Notes under the pieces: generated by a model | Told to the model about the DNA's origin: nothing | Database searches by the model: none | What the model saw: the letters and a program-made list of their open reading frames with translations, nothing else | NCBI GenBank assembly: GCA_947561715.1 | Contig: OX387199.1 | Location: 19,473,001-19,537,000 of the forward strand | Source of the DNA: Ascidia mentula | Lineage: Eukaryota > Chordata > Ascidiacea > Phlebobranchia > Ascidiidae | Direction: 5' to 3' | Length of the DNA: 64,000 bases | Position numbers and translations under genes: made by a program | In this document: one piece after another, positions 37,084 through 50,664 of the stretch | Position numbering within the stretch: the first letter of the stretch is position 1 | Layout of the letters: each line of letters opens with the position of its first letter

Positions 37084-39082
37084 CTTATTGAAACAAATGA
37101 ACAGATATCAGTAGGTTAAGGTTTGCCAGTAGATATACGAAGCTTTGAACTCAGTGTACAGAGCATTTCATAAACAGAGAAACATTTTTATGAAAAAATA
37201 TGCATCGCAAACCCATTTTCGGGATAAATACGAGATAAAACTATTGATATTACGATTGCCTGCTTGGCGAATTGAAAATATTTAAAGAGAGCTTTTCCTT
37301 TATTTAAGCGCAATGCAACTTTATAATTTGCTTTATGTCTTTAAGTATCATCGTGTGTCAAAATATTGTCGGATTTAAATCCTTAAATGTCCAAAGTAAT
37401 TGTATGTTGTGTTTTATATTCTGAATAATGTCCTGGGGGTGTTTTAGGCGCGCTTGCATCACATTTTTCGTCGAATGGAAAACAATCGTTTTACGTCAGA
37501 TGGTTTCGCCAAACAGCTGGGTGAATATGCTATTTTTGTTCAGGTTAAAGGTGGTGCTGGGAGTATACTGTGTGTTTCCGGTTTAATTACAAACCTTTCC
37601 AGTTCCGGTGTCTGGTTGTCGCGTTCCGCTAATCTGTTCTGAAAATTGTGTTATGTTCTGTGTGCTGGGTGAAGGCATAAATGGAATTTCAGAGCGCGTT
37701 TGCAAGACATTTTGCGATGAAAACACGGGAAGCGCAGTGTGACGCGTGGGGTTACCGATCAGTCAAATAATGAACACGTTATAATGTTGCCGCGTACAAA
37801 CAACATCTATGATTTATAGAGAAGGTTCGATTGAGCACATTGTGAGATCAAAAGTAACATGATTTAATGGTTTCCTAATAAATTATTTCAATCATAATAG
37901 TTACTTCCCTCACATGGAATTCAATATCTTATTAAATAAATAATTATCAATAAAATTAAGCTTGAAGTTGCGATAATTTGCATAAAATTAAAATAAGTTG
38001 ATTATGGATATACGTTGCTTTCAACTGAGTGGTTGGATAAAATTCTATTGTGAAACGTATGCGATGTGATTACAACGTAATATGCCATCACTTTGTTAAT
38101 ATGGTTATTGGGTTTGAAATATTTATGGAGAGACAGGATACCTTTTTCTAATCAAAAAGTATTACTTGCAAATTATTCAAATCCTGACGGTTTACTCACT
38201 CTACCGAAGCGAATGAACGTCCATTGATCGGTCAGCAATGTGTAAATTTAGTCGAGAAAATAATGATGGCGCAGAAACCTGTTAAATAATTATGAAGTAA
38301 TTAAAGCTTTTACTTCTTTAAATGCATCATCCTGTGATGCAATGTTGTCAGATTTAAATCACAAAATGTCCAAAGTAATTCTATGTTGTGTTCTATATTC
38401 TGGACAATGCTCTGGGAGGTGTTCAATTTTCGTTGCATGGAACAACGTTTTGCATCACATGATTTAGCAAAACAGTTTGGTCAATGTGCCATTTTGTTCA
38501 GCTTAAAGGTGGTTGTGCGTACATTGTGTTTCTGGTTTAATTAGAAACCTCTCCAGTTCCGGTGACTTGCTGTCGGTTATCTGTTGAATGCAAGAGTGTG
38601 TTATGTTTTGTGTGCTGGTTGAAAGTGTCAGTGAAATTACGGAGCGCGTTTGCAAGACATTTAGTTTTTGTCGCAGCACCAAAATGAATGCAATTCGTTG
38701 ATGTGGAAGAAATTGTTTAAATGTAGACGAATATTGGGTGAGATCGAATATGGTTGAATGATGAATTGTGGGAAGTTAAACTTATTCAATATATACTTAT
38801 ATTTGGCAAACCTCATCCGTTTGAAATAAACATCATCAAATGTACGTTGCGTGAACCAACGTAATTGATTGAACTTATAGTTATACACACAGCGCCTTTC
38901 CCGAATGAGTGATGATGATTAACAATTTCAGTTGGCGTTAATTAAATCAAAAATCAGTCCGTCAGGTGCAAATGATTCGGTCGTTTCGTCATCTTTATAA
39001 ACAATTGCAATTAACGGATAAAGCTTATGGAAACAAATGAACAGGTATTAGTAGGTTAAGGTTTTGCGTATTTTATGTAGCA

Positions 39083-39297
39083 ATGATGTTAAAGTATTTT
39101 TTGCAAGCTTTCCTGCTTTGTTATCTGCAATTCAAGAATCAATGCAATTCGTTGAGAGGTAAGCTGCGTTTCAAATTTACTCATAAATTTTTATATGTAC
39201 TGCTTATAAGTCTACCAAATATTTCGTTTCCACAGCAACGTGTGACACAAAGTTATCAGATTTAAATCACTCAATTTCGAAACAAAATATAAGATAA
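39083..39297 (+). pseudogene. Duplicated signal-peptide exon (array copy 2)
   Basis: Same structure as 34606-34820, displaced by 4,477 bp: ATG, hydrophobic leader, intact donor and acceptor, truncated exon 2. Confidence 0.8.
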
Positions 39298-41417
39298 AAC
39301 TATTAATATTGCGATTGCTTGCTTGGTGAATTGAAAATATTTAAAGAGAGCTTTTCCTTTATTTCAGCGCAATACAACTTTATAATTTGCTTTATGTCTT
39401 TAAGTTTCCTGTTTACTTGTATCCGATGTTCCGTCATTTTATGCAGCCATCATATTGCGTTGTATGTTCTGCTTTGTCTGCTGGGTGAAAGTATAAGTGG
39501 AACTTTGGAGCGCGTTTGCAAGATATTTAGTTTATTGTCGCAACACCAAAATGAATGCAATTCTTTGGTAGGGAAGACATGGTTTTAAATTTGAAAGATT
39601 AGAGTTCAAAGCTCCAATTACTTTCTTTACGTTAACGCAGCATCGCGAGAATTCTCTTAATTTCAAAAGTAATTGCCAAGTTACTGGCAACGCTTCAGTC
39701 TGATTACCTTTAAACGTATCATCGTGTGTCAAAATATTGTCGGATTTAAATCCTTAAATGTCCAAAGTAATTGTATGTTGTGTTTTATATTCTGAATAAT
39801 GTCCTGGGGGTGTTTTAGGCGCGCTTGCATCACATTTTTCGTTGAATGGAACAATCGTTTTACGTCAGACTATTTCGCAAAACAGCTTGGTGAATGTGCA
39901 ATTTTTGTTCAGTTTAAAGGTGGTCCTGGGAGTATACAGTGTGTTTCTGGTTTAATTAGAAACCTCTCCAGTTCCGGTGTCTGGTTGTCGCGTTCCGCTA
40001 ATCTGTTCTGAAAATTGTGTTATGTTCTGTGTGCTGGGTGAAGGCATAAGTGGAATTTTAGAGCGCGTTTGCAAGACATTTTGCGATGAAAACACGGGAA
40101 GCGCAGTGTGGCGCGTGGGGTTACCGATCAGTCAAATAATGAACACTTTATAATGTTGCCGTGTACAAACAACATCTATGATTTATAGAGAAGATTAAAC
40201 TGAACACATTGTGAGATCAAAAGTAACATGATTTAATGGTTTCCTAATAAATTATTTCACTCATAATAGTTACTGCCCTCACATGGAATTCAATATCTTA
40301 ATAAATAAATAATTATCAATAAAATTAAGCTTGAAGTTGCGATAATTTGCATAAAAATTAAAATAAGTTGATTATGGATATACGTTGCTTTCAACTGAGT
40401 GGTTGGATCAAATTCTATTGTGAAACGTATGCGATGTGATTACAACGTAATAAACCATCACTTTGGTAATATGGTTATTGGGTTTGAAATATTTATGGAG
40501 AGACAGGATTCCTTTTTCTAATCAAAAAGTATTACTTGCAAATTATTCAAATCCTGACGGTTTACTCACTGTACCGAAGCGAATGAACGTCCATTGATCG
40601 GTCAGCAATGTGTAAATTTAGTCGAGAAAATAGCGATGGCGCAGAAACCTGTTAAATAATTATGAAGTAATTAAAGCTTTTACTTCTTTAAACGCATCAT
40701 CATGTGATACAATGTTGTCAGATTTAAATCACAAAATGTCCAAAGTAATTCTATGTTGTGTTCTATATTCTGGGTAATGCTCTGGGAGGTGTTTTAGGCG
40801 CGTTTGCAAAAAATTTTCGTTGAATGGAACAAATGTTTTGCATCACATGATTTAGCAAAACAGTTTGGTCAATGTGCCATTTTGTTCAGCTTAAAGGTGG
40901 TTGTGCGTACATTGTGTTTCTGGTTTAATTAGAAACCTCTCCAGTTCCGGTGACTTGCTGTCGGTTATCTGTTGAATGCAAGAGTGTGTTATGTTCTGTG
41001 TGCTGGTTGAAAGTATCAGTGAAATTGCGGACGATTAATAGGTCAGATCGAATATGGCTGAATAATGAATTGTGGGAAATTAAACCTTCTTTCCACAGTT
41101 TCCAAATTTTCGATTCACTGATACTTTCGAATATGACTGAATGATGAATTGTGGGACATCAAACCTACTCAATATATGCTTATATTTAGCAAACCTCATC
41201 TATTTGAAATATACGTCATGAAATGTACGTCGCGTGAACTAAACTAATTGATTGAATTAATAGTTAAACACACAGCGCCTGTCCCTAATGGGTGATGATG
41301 ATTAACAATTTCAGTTAGAGTTAATTAAATCAAGAATCAGTCCGTCAGGTGAAAATGATTTGGTAGTTTCGTCATCTGTATAAACAATTGCAATTAACGG
41401 GTAAAGCTTATTGAAAC

Positions 41418-41560
41418 CTTCTGCCTGCTCAGTCCTTTATTACCCTGACGCTTTTCTTGCATGCACTCATTGTAGTACTGATGATGAACGCAGTTAGTGT
41501 TCGAAACGTTTACTATTACTAATGTATAACAGCATTTTAGCTTTGGCTTTCATCTTCAAA
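41418..41560 (+). mobile_element. Hammerhead-like element (array copy 3)
   Basis: Third copy, carried by the tandem duplication rather than a separate insertion. Confidence 0.8.
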
Positions 41561-43559
41561 CTTATTGAAACAAATGAACAGATATCAGTAGGTTAAGGTT
41601 TGCCAGTAGATATACGAAGCTTTGAACTCAGTGTACAGAGCATTTCATAAACAGAGAAACATTTTTATGAAAAAATATGCATCGCAAACCCATTTTCGGG
41701 ATAAATACGAGATAAAACTATTGATATTACGATTGCCTGCTTGGCGAATTGAAAATATTTAAAGAGAGCTTTTCCTTTATTTAAGCGCAATGCAACTTTA
41801 TAATTTGCTTTATGTCTTTAAGTATCATCGTGTGTCAAAATATTGTCGGATTTAAATCCTTAAATGTCCAAAGTAATTGTATGTTGTGTTTTATATTCTG
41901 AATAATGTCCTGGGGGTGTTTTAGGCGCGCTTGCATCACATTTTTCGTCGAATGGAAAACAATCGTTTTACGTCAGATGGTTTCGCCAAACAGCTGGGTG
42001 AATATGCTATTTTTGTTCAGGTTAAAGGTGGTGCTGGGAGTATACTGTGTGTTTCCGGTTTAATTACAAACCTTTCCAGTTCCGGTGTCTGGTTGTCGCG
42101 TTCCGCTAATCTGTTCTGAAAATTGTGTTATGTTCTGTGTGCTGGGTGAAGGCATAAATGGAATTTCAGAGCGCGTTTGCAAGACATTTTGCGATGAAAA
42201 CACGGGAAGCGCAGTGTGACGCGTGGGGTTACCGATCAGTCAAATAATGAACACGTTATAATGTTGCCGCGTACAAACAACATCTATGATTTATAGAGAA
42301 GGTTCGATTGAGCACATTGTGAGATCAAAAGTAACATGATTTAATGGTTTCCTAATAAATTATTTCAATCATAATAGTTACTTCCCTCACATGGAATTCA
42401 ATATCTTATTAAATAAATAATTATCAATAAAATTAAGCTTGAAGTTGCGATAATTTGCATAAAATTAAAATAAGTTGATTATGGATATACGTTGCTTTCA
42501 ACTGAGTGGTTGGATAAAATTCTATTGTGAAACGTATGCGATGTGATTACAACGTAATATGCCATCACTTTGTTAATATGGTTATTGGGTTTGAAATATT
42601 TATGGAGAGACAGGATACCTTTTTCTAATCAAAAAGTATTACTTGCAAATTATTCAAATCCTGACGGTTTACTCACTCTACCGAAGCGAATGAACGTCCA
42701 TTGATCGGTCAGCAATGTGTAAATTTAGTCGAGAAAATAATGATGGCGCAGAAACCTGTTAAATAATTATGAAGTAATTAAAGCTTTTACTTCTTTAAAT
42801 GCATCATCCTGTGATGCAATGTTGTCAGATTTAAATCACAAAATGTCCAAAGTAATTCTATGTTGTGTTCTATATTCTGGACAATGCTCTGGGAGGTGTT
42901 CAATTTTCGTTGCATGGAACAACGTTTTGCATCACATGATTTAGCAAAACAGTTTGGTCAATGTGCCATTTTGTTCAGCTTAAAGGTGGTTGTGCGTACA
43001 TTGTGTTTCTGGTTTAATTAGAAACCTCTCCAGTTCCGGTGACTTGCTGTCGGTTATCTGTTGAATGCAAGAGTGTGTTATGTTTTGTGTGCTGGTTGAA
43101 AGTGTCAGTGAAATTACGGAGCGCGTTTGCAAGACATTTAGTTTTTGTCGCAGCACCAAAATGAATGCAATTCGTTGATGTGGAAGAAATTGTTTAAATG
43201 TAGACGAATATTGGGTGAGATCGAATATGGTTGAATGATGAATTGTGGGAAGTTAAACTTATTCAATATATACTTATATTTGGCAAACCTCATCCGTTTG
43301 AAATAAACATCATCAAATGTACGTTGCGTGAACCAACGTAATTGATTGAACTTATAGTTATACACACAGCGCCTTTCCCGAATGAGTGATGATGATTAAC
43401 AATTTCAGTTGGCGTTAATTAAATCAAAAATCAGTCCGTCAGGTGCAAATGATTCGGTCGTTTCGTCATCTTTATAAACAATTGCAATTAACGGATAAAG
43501 CTTATGGAAACAAATGAACAGGTATTAGTAGGTTAAGGTTTTGCGTATTTTATGTAGCA

Positions 43560-43774
43560 ATGATGTTAAAGTATTTTTTGCAAGCTTTCCTGCTTTGTTA
43601 TCTGCAATTCAAGAATCAATGCAATTCGTTGAGAGGTAAGCTGCGTTTCAAATTTACTCATAAATTTTTATATGTACTGCTTATAAGTCTACCAAATATT
43701 TCGTTTCCACAGCAACGTGTGACACAAAGTTATCAGATTTAAATCACTCAATTTCGAAACAAAATATAAGATAA
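43560..43774 (+). pseudogene. Duplicated signal-peptide exon (array copy 3)
   Basis: Third copy. It lies 2,355 bp upstream of the real exon 1, so splicing from its donor to the real exon 2 at 46068 is physically plausible. RNA evidence would be needed. Confidence 0.8.
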
Positions 43775-45914
43775 AACTATTAATATTGCGATTGCTTGCT
43801 TGGTGAATTGAAAATATTTAAAGAGAGCTTTTCCTTTATTTCAGCGCAATACAACTTTATAATTTGCTTTATGTCTTTAAGTTTCCTGTTTACTTGTATC
43901 CGATGTTCCGTCATTTTATGCAGCCATCATATTGCGTTGTATGTTCTGCTTTGTCTGCTGGGTGAAAGTATAAGTGGAACTTTGGAGCGCGTTTGCAAGA
44001 TATTTAGTTTATTGTCGCAACACCAAAATGAATGCAATTCTTTGGTAGGGAAGACATGGTTTTAAATTTGAAAGATTAGAGTTCAAAGCTCCAATTACTT
44101 TCTTTACGTTAACGCAGCATCGCGAGAATTCTCTTAATTTCAAAAGTAATTGCCAAGTTACTGGCAACGCTTCAGTCTGATTACCTTTAAACGTATCATC
44201 GTGTGTCAAAATATTGTCGGATTTAAATCCTTAAATGTCCAAAGTAATTGTATGTTGTGTTTTATATTCTGAATAATGTCCTGGGGGTGTTTTAGGCGCG
44301 CTTGCATCACATTTTTCGTTGAATGGAACAATCGTTTTACGTCAGACTATTTCGCAAAACAGCTTGGTGAATGTGCAATTTTTGTTCAGTTTAAAGGTGG
44401 TCCTGGGAGTATACAGTGTGTTTCTGGTTTAATTAGAAACCTCTCCAGTTCCGGTGTCTGGTTGTCGCGTTCCGCTAATCTGTTCTGAAAATTGTGTTAT
44501 GTTCTGTGTGCTGGGTGAAGGCATAAGTGGAATTTTAGAGCGCGTTTGCAAGACATTTTGCGATGAAAACACGGGAAGCGCAGTGTGGCGCGTGGGGTTA
44601 CCGATCAGTCAAATAATGAACACTTTATAATGTTGCCGTGTACAAACAACATCTATGATTTATAGAGAAGATTAAACTGAACACATTGTGAGATCAAAAG
44701 TAACATGATTTAATGGTTTCCTAATAAATTATTTCACTCATAATAGTTACTGCCCTCACATGGAATTCAATATCTTAATAAATAAATAATTATCAATAAA
44801 ATTAAGCTTGAAGTTGCGATAATTTGCATAAAAATTAAAATAAGTTGATTATGGATATACGTTGCTTTCAACTGAGTGGTTGGATCAAATTCTATTGTGA
44901 AACGTATGCGATGTGATTACAACGTAATAAACCATCACTTTGGTAATATGGTTATTGGGTTTGAAATATTTATGGAGAGACAGGATTCCTTTTTCTAATC
45001 AAAAAGTATTACTTGCAAATTATTCAAATCCTGACGGTTTACTCACTGTACCGAAGCGAATGAACGTCCATTGATCGGTCAGCAATGTGTAAATTTAGTC
45101 GAGAAAATAGCGATGGCGCAGAAACCTGTTAAATAATTATGAAGTAATTAAAGCTTTTACTTCTTTAAACGCATCATCATGTGATACAATGTTGTCAGAT
45201 TTAAATCACAAAATGTCCAAAGTAATTCTATGTTGTGTTCTATATTCTGGGTAATGCTCTGGGAGGTGTTTTAGGCGCGTTTGCAAAAAATTTTCGTTGA
45301 ATGGAACAAATGTTTTGCATCACATGATTTAGCAAAACAGTTTGGTCAATGTGCCATTTTGTTCAGCTTAAAGGTGGTTGTGCGTACATTGTGTTTCTGG
45401 TTTAATTAGAAACCTCTCCAGTTCCGGTGACTTGCTGTCGGTTATCTGTTGAATGCAAGAGTGTGTTATGTTCTGTGTGCTGGTTGAAAGTATCAGTGAA
45501 ATTGCGGACGATTAATAGGTCAGATCGAATATGGCTGAATAATGAATTGTGGGAAATTAAACCTATTTAATATATTCTTATATTTGGCAAATTAAATCAA
45601 AAATCATTATGTCAGCTTAGAATGATTTGGTTGTTTCGTCATCTTTATAAACAATTGCAATTAACGGTTAAAGCTTATTGAAACAAATGAACAGATATCA
45701 GTAGGTTAAGGTTTTGCAATAGATACGAAGCTTTGAACTCAGTGTACAGAGCTTTTTATAAACAGAGGAATATTTAGGAGAGAAACATAACAAAGCAAAC
45801 TCATTTTCGGAAATATATACGAGATAGCACTATTAATATTGTGATTTTTAATTTGCTTTAAACCTTTAAATTTCTCATTTACTTGTAGCGTATGTTGTTT
45901 TATTTTGTGTAGCA

Positions 45915-48900
45915 ATGATGTTAAAGTATTATTTGCAAGCTTTCCTGCTTTGTTATCTGCAATTTAAGAATCAATGCAATTCGTTGACAGGTAAGCTGCG
46001 TTCCAAATTTACTCATAAATTTTTATATGTACTGCTTATAAGTCTACTAAATATTTCGTTTCCACAGCAACGTGTGACACAAAGTTATCAGATTTAAATC
46101 ACTCAATTTCAAAAGTAATCTGCCCACCCAACTGCTTGAGAGAATATTCGGATTTGTGTGGAAGTGATAATTACGCCTCTGGTCCACTTTGTCTGGCTGC
46201 AATGCATGCAGGACTGATGGATAGTAAGTTACAGTGACAGTACCCTGGCATGTTTACCGGATTTTCTTTGATATGAACTCAAACCAAATATTTTTGTAAA
46301 GATGATGGAGGCTACTTTGAAGTATACAAAAGTGAACCAATACATGAATATAAAGGATTGGACAGGAACGGATTGAGAAGCAAATCTTGTTCGTCTGCAA
46401 GATGGTCGTACACATTTGAAAGTAAGCTATGCTCCGGGTAGCGTTTTGGTTAGAAAAAATAATCACTTTTATCTGAATATAGTGAAATGCAGCACGACAG
46501 GAAACAGTGAGTTTTCTGTAACTGATGTATTTTGTCCACCTGGTTGTTCGTCCAAAGACGTCTGTGGAACAAATTCGTACACCAAGAATTCATCGGTTTG
46601 TGCCTCTGCCATTCACGCTGGTATCTTGTCGCGTAAGTTGGTGTAATTAACACTTTGTGGTTTGTTTGAATCAACCATGAATATTTTCAGAAAGTGGAGG
46701 ATACGTGACGTTTTATTCAAGAAACGGAAGACGCGCATTTATTAGTTCGACCAAGGGTGGTGTAACCAGCAAATCGTGTGGTTCATCAAGTCAATACTTT
46801 TCGTTCACTCGTAAATTAACCTTCTAACCGAAAAAACAGGAATTGAAAGAGAAAATACGTGATAAATGAAATAACGCTCGTTTTCCAATCAATATTTCAG
46901 ATGAAGATTATTTGACAACTTGTTCTAACGACGGTGAATGTTTGTCTGGAGTTAACGACCAACATTGCTGTTCTTGCAACCCCGGATTGACCGGTTCTGA
47001 CTGTGACATAGGTGAGAAACTGCCCTGAAAGCTGGAATGTTTGGCACTAAGAGAAATGTGCCAGGAAAATCGCAAAATACTTAAAAATGCAAATTCTGCT
47101 TAAAAGGTTACGCTACAACTCACATTGATTCTGGCGCCAATAAATTATTAGCTGACGTTAACCAACAAAATGATAATCATTTCATGTTTTTCATGTTTAA
47201 GCAGCAGAATATTTGATAGTTTTGAACTTTCGACCTTACAAACTTTCACCGTAATTGAAAGTGCTGTTCTTGTTGAAGTTCATGCTTGCGTTTTCTTCGA
47301 AGATAAATGCCACTCAGTATGTGACAGTCCACAAAAATTGATCGTAATTATCATATTCAGATATAAACGAATGCGTGAAAGTAATGCACAACTGTCATCA
47401 ACATGCAACTTGCATCAACACCGTCGGCAGTTTTCAATGTTCTTGCAACGCAAACTACACCGGAGATGGCATTGATTGTTGTAAGTTTGACGTCGTTTTT
47501 ACAATATTCAAATACAGGGATTCCAACCTCCGGGCCACGAACCAGTTTGGGTCCGTGATGCATTTGTAATCGGTCAGTAGAAGAGCAAAATGAAGGCCTC
47601 CACTTGAGAATATCACATGCTGTATGACGATCAGCTAAACGAAATTACCTCGGGTGCCTAACTGTGGTTATAATGGAATCACAGACTTAATAAACTACTT
47701 TTTCACAACTAATAACTCTGGTGTTCTGCAGGGCCGGAATGTCGTTATATTCAACTCTTTCATGTGAGTAAGACTGCCAATTCTGATTATTAATCTTGAT
47801 TCATTTTAGATCCAGATTTCTGTGCACAAAATCCTGGTATTTGCCAGAACAACGGAACATGCATTGACACAAAAACCTCCTACAATTGTTCATGTGCCCA
47901 CGGGTACAGAGGACCACATTGCGAAAAACGTAAGATTTTGTAGTTTTTGTGTTTGATTTATTTGGATAAAAGGATGCAATTTATTAACAATGTTAATGGT
48001 GTTCAAAACATAGGCTCGTTTCCAACCTGCAAGGATGCATTACAAAACGGCCATAACGTAAGCGGAGTCTACAACTTAAATTCTCCTCTGACTTTCCAGG
48101 GATATTGCGACATGGATGGCGGTTGGCTGGTGAGTTTGCCTCTCGAGGCTAGAACTGTATCCTAAGTTTAATGGTTGGGAAGCGTTCGGTGGTCGTTTAC
48201 ATGTAAAGTTAACGTCTGAACACCTTACCTTGGTTATGATAAATACCAGGTGTTCCAGCGTCGTTATGATGGATCTGTGAGTTTCGATAGAGATTGGGTG
48301 GATTACAAGAACGGGTTTGGGAATCTATCAACAGAATTTTGGATGGGTTTGTATTCCAAAAAAGCAATCCGTAACTAAACGTCTTACAAGTTTAAATAAA
48401 AACTAAACACAACTGATGTTAAATTTTGAATAATAGTTGTTTTTAAATTTAATGCATTTACTGAACATTTACTGAGTGTTACAGCTTGTGCACACCCAGT
48501 TAAATATACTGGCCTAAGTAGCAAAACGTTTCAAGCACGCTACGTAACAATACTAGAGTCAATATAACAGTATAGCTAATCCAATTTAAATTCCAGTGTT
48601 TTTAGCAAAATTATTACAACGAACAAATTTTATCAGGTTTGGAGAAACTGCATCAAATCACCAATTCGTCCGCTAGATGTCGCCTTCGTGTTGACCTACA
48701 GGATTTTTTCGGAGGTCAAGGATTTGCCGAGTATAGGTAAGACTATGACGTATTTAACGTTTTCAATTTAATGTCATTGTTCCAACGATAATTTACCCGA
48801 TGCTGCCAGGTCGTCATAACTAACAAAATCTTAAAACACATTAGGGGAATACCCCCCTTATTATGCCAGATTCCTAAAAACGTTTAAAGCAACCCAGAAT

Positions 48901-50664
48901 ATTCTTGCTGTGTTTCAATGCATTTATTCGGTTCGGAATAATTATGAAATAAAAAGTTTAGATACCGCACACACATAGGGATGGTAATCAACTCGTAACG
49001 ACCCCACATCACCGCTCTTGAGGTTTGTGCGATCGCTTGGTCGCGGATTGCCGGGACCGAGCTCAGTGGGGCTCGGATTGGGTCGAACGCCACCTTTGTG
49101 CGCTTAGAGAATGTGGCTGCAGAAAATTTTCTTTCCCTTGATTCCAAATCTTTTGGAACGTAAGCATCTGGAAGACAGTTCAAGCGAAATTAACCACGGC
49201 CAAGCCGTTTCACAATTGGTGGCAGCAGTCCAGTGAATACTAATGCTGTGTCCCGCATCGATATATGGGATAAAAATATTATTATATTCTCCAGCTAACA
49301 CCCATGCATAATCCAGTGTTTTGATTTTCTGCGGCTCCCAATGTTTTGAATGGGGCAACAAAAATCCCGTAATCGCGACGTGTAAGACGCTGGCGCAACT
49401 TGATTGTCAGTGTATAAGTTGTATAGCGTAAACTCTCTGTGTTCCCTTTGCCCACCCCTGGGTTAGCTGCTGGTCGTTGCGTGGTTGATTGGATATTGTT
49501 GGGCCTCTATGCAAGAAAATGGGGCATTGGCCTGCAGAGTTAATTCCTCATAGGCCAGTGGTTCTTATCCAGTGGGAAATTTTAGGGTTGTAGGTTGATA
49601 CTTAGTCGGCACCGAAATACACGAAAGTAGTCGAAAAGAAATATAATGATCTGTATAAAATCTTGTACTGATCCTTTACCAAAACGTTGCATCTTGACTG
49701 GAAAGTTGGAATTATCCGCTTTGTTCTTCAGCTACAATAAAACCTCTTTGTAATCGCCTTAAATGAACGTTTAACCGAGGTACACGTACCCTGCAAGTGA
49801 CGTAGGATCAGAAACATCAAGAAACTCTGTCACAAACAACATAGTTAAATGTGGGTTACAGAATAGTCTCGGCAAAAACTCATTTAACTTTTGCTTCTCC
49901 AAATATATCTTGCAATGTCAGCATCGTAGGCTTGATTGACATCTTATGACACTCGTATATTACGTCATAAAGTGTTTTATTTTTAACTATAATTTCCGAA
50001 CCAATGTAAGCGAGTTGATTTAAACTTAGCATTAAATCAAGCATTATGACATTGTTGATTTCAGTAAGTTCAGCATTGGCGATGAAGGAAGTTCTTACAC
50101 AATTACTATATCCGGATATTCGGGGAATGTATCAGATTCCATGACTGATAAGTCGCACCAAAGTCTAAACGGGGTGAGATTTTCAACTCGCAACAGAGAC
50201 AATGATGCGTGAGTAATAATGATACAACGTGTATGATTAAATTTCTGTTTTACTAACGAAGTAATTAGAGATGTTTTTAATAAAATATGAAATGCATTTC
50301 CTCAAATAGTTGATTTTCGTTGACAAAGTTAACCGCCTACCCTAAATCAACAATTGTAAAAATCAGTTGCTCTGAAACAGGGGGTTGCGTTAAAGTTTTA
50401 GTTAAACGCAAGTTTTTACTGAGTTCAAATAAGTTGTGACACAGAGTTGTTGACAACCGACTTAATTATAATTGTAGGTGGGTAGGAGGTAAATGTACTT
50501 TGGATGGTGGCGGAGCTTGGTGGCATCGTAAAAATTGTGCGCGTGCCCGACTCAATGGTCTGTGGTCGAGAACTTCTGCTCATCACAACACTATGACTTG
50601 GTTTTATTGGAAGAACTCATTTGGAAAAATTATGAGCTCTAAGATGAAAGTGAAATGCGAATAA
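45915..50664 (+). CDS. Secreted LCCL-LCCL-EGF-EGF-EGF-fibrinogen-like protein (13 exons)
   Basis: Exons: 45915-45990, 46068-46223, 46302-46421, 46483-46632, 46691-46810, 46901-47011, 47361-47480, 47810-47929, 48014-48129, 48250-48346, 48637-48736, 50065-50208, 50478-50664; 538 codons, all phases consistent. Exon 1 is a signal peptide (FLLCYLQF core). Exons 2-3 and 4-5 each encode an LCCL domain ([11 protein letters not shown]...[11 protein letters not shown] and FCPPGCS...SAIHAGIL). Exons 6, 7 and 8 each encode one EGF domain; the second is calcium-binding type (DINEC...[10 protein letters not shown]). Exons 9-13 encode a FReD domain ([54 protein letters not shown]). All module introns are phase 1, the usual exon-shuffling pattern. 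Likely an extracellular lectin, matrix or immune-recognition protein; the ligand is unknown. Poly(A) signal at about 50930-50935. A tandem array holding copies of exon 1 lies directly upstream. Confidence 0.92.

Larger units (their letters stand above)
32177..45564 (+). repeat. Tandem array, three copies of a 4,477-bp unit
   Basis: Unit starts are at 32177, 36654 and 41131, with an exact period of 4,477 bp. The last copy ends at 45564, lacking the 43-bp junction segment. Copies 2 and 3 looked identical where compared. Copy 1 differs at a handful of sites (for example 33181 T/C, 33562 C/A, 33600 T/G, 35393 T/C). Each unit is itself two diverged halves of about 2.3 kb. About 330-bp sub-modules recur four times per unit (near 32.87, 33.84, 35.22 and 36.21 kb in copy 1). 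A single diverged half continues into the promoter of the LCCL gene (45.54-46.1 kb). The near identity means either very recent amplification or an assembly-sensitive region. Confidence 0.93.

Noticed and set aside
48884..49361. Minus-strand frames inside the 1.3-kb FReD-gene intron
   Set aside because: No recognisable domain, no splice context; could be transposon debris but nothing supports a call.
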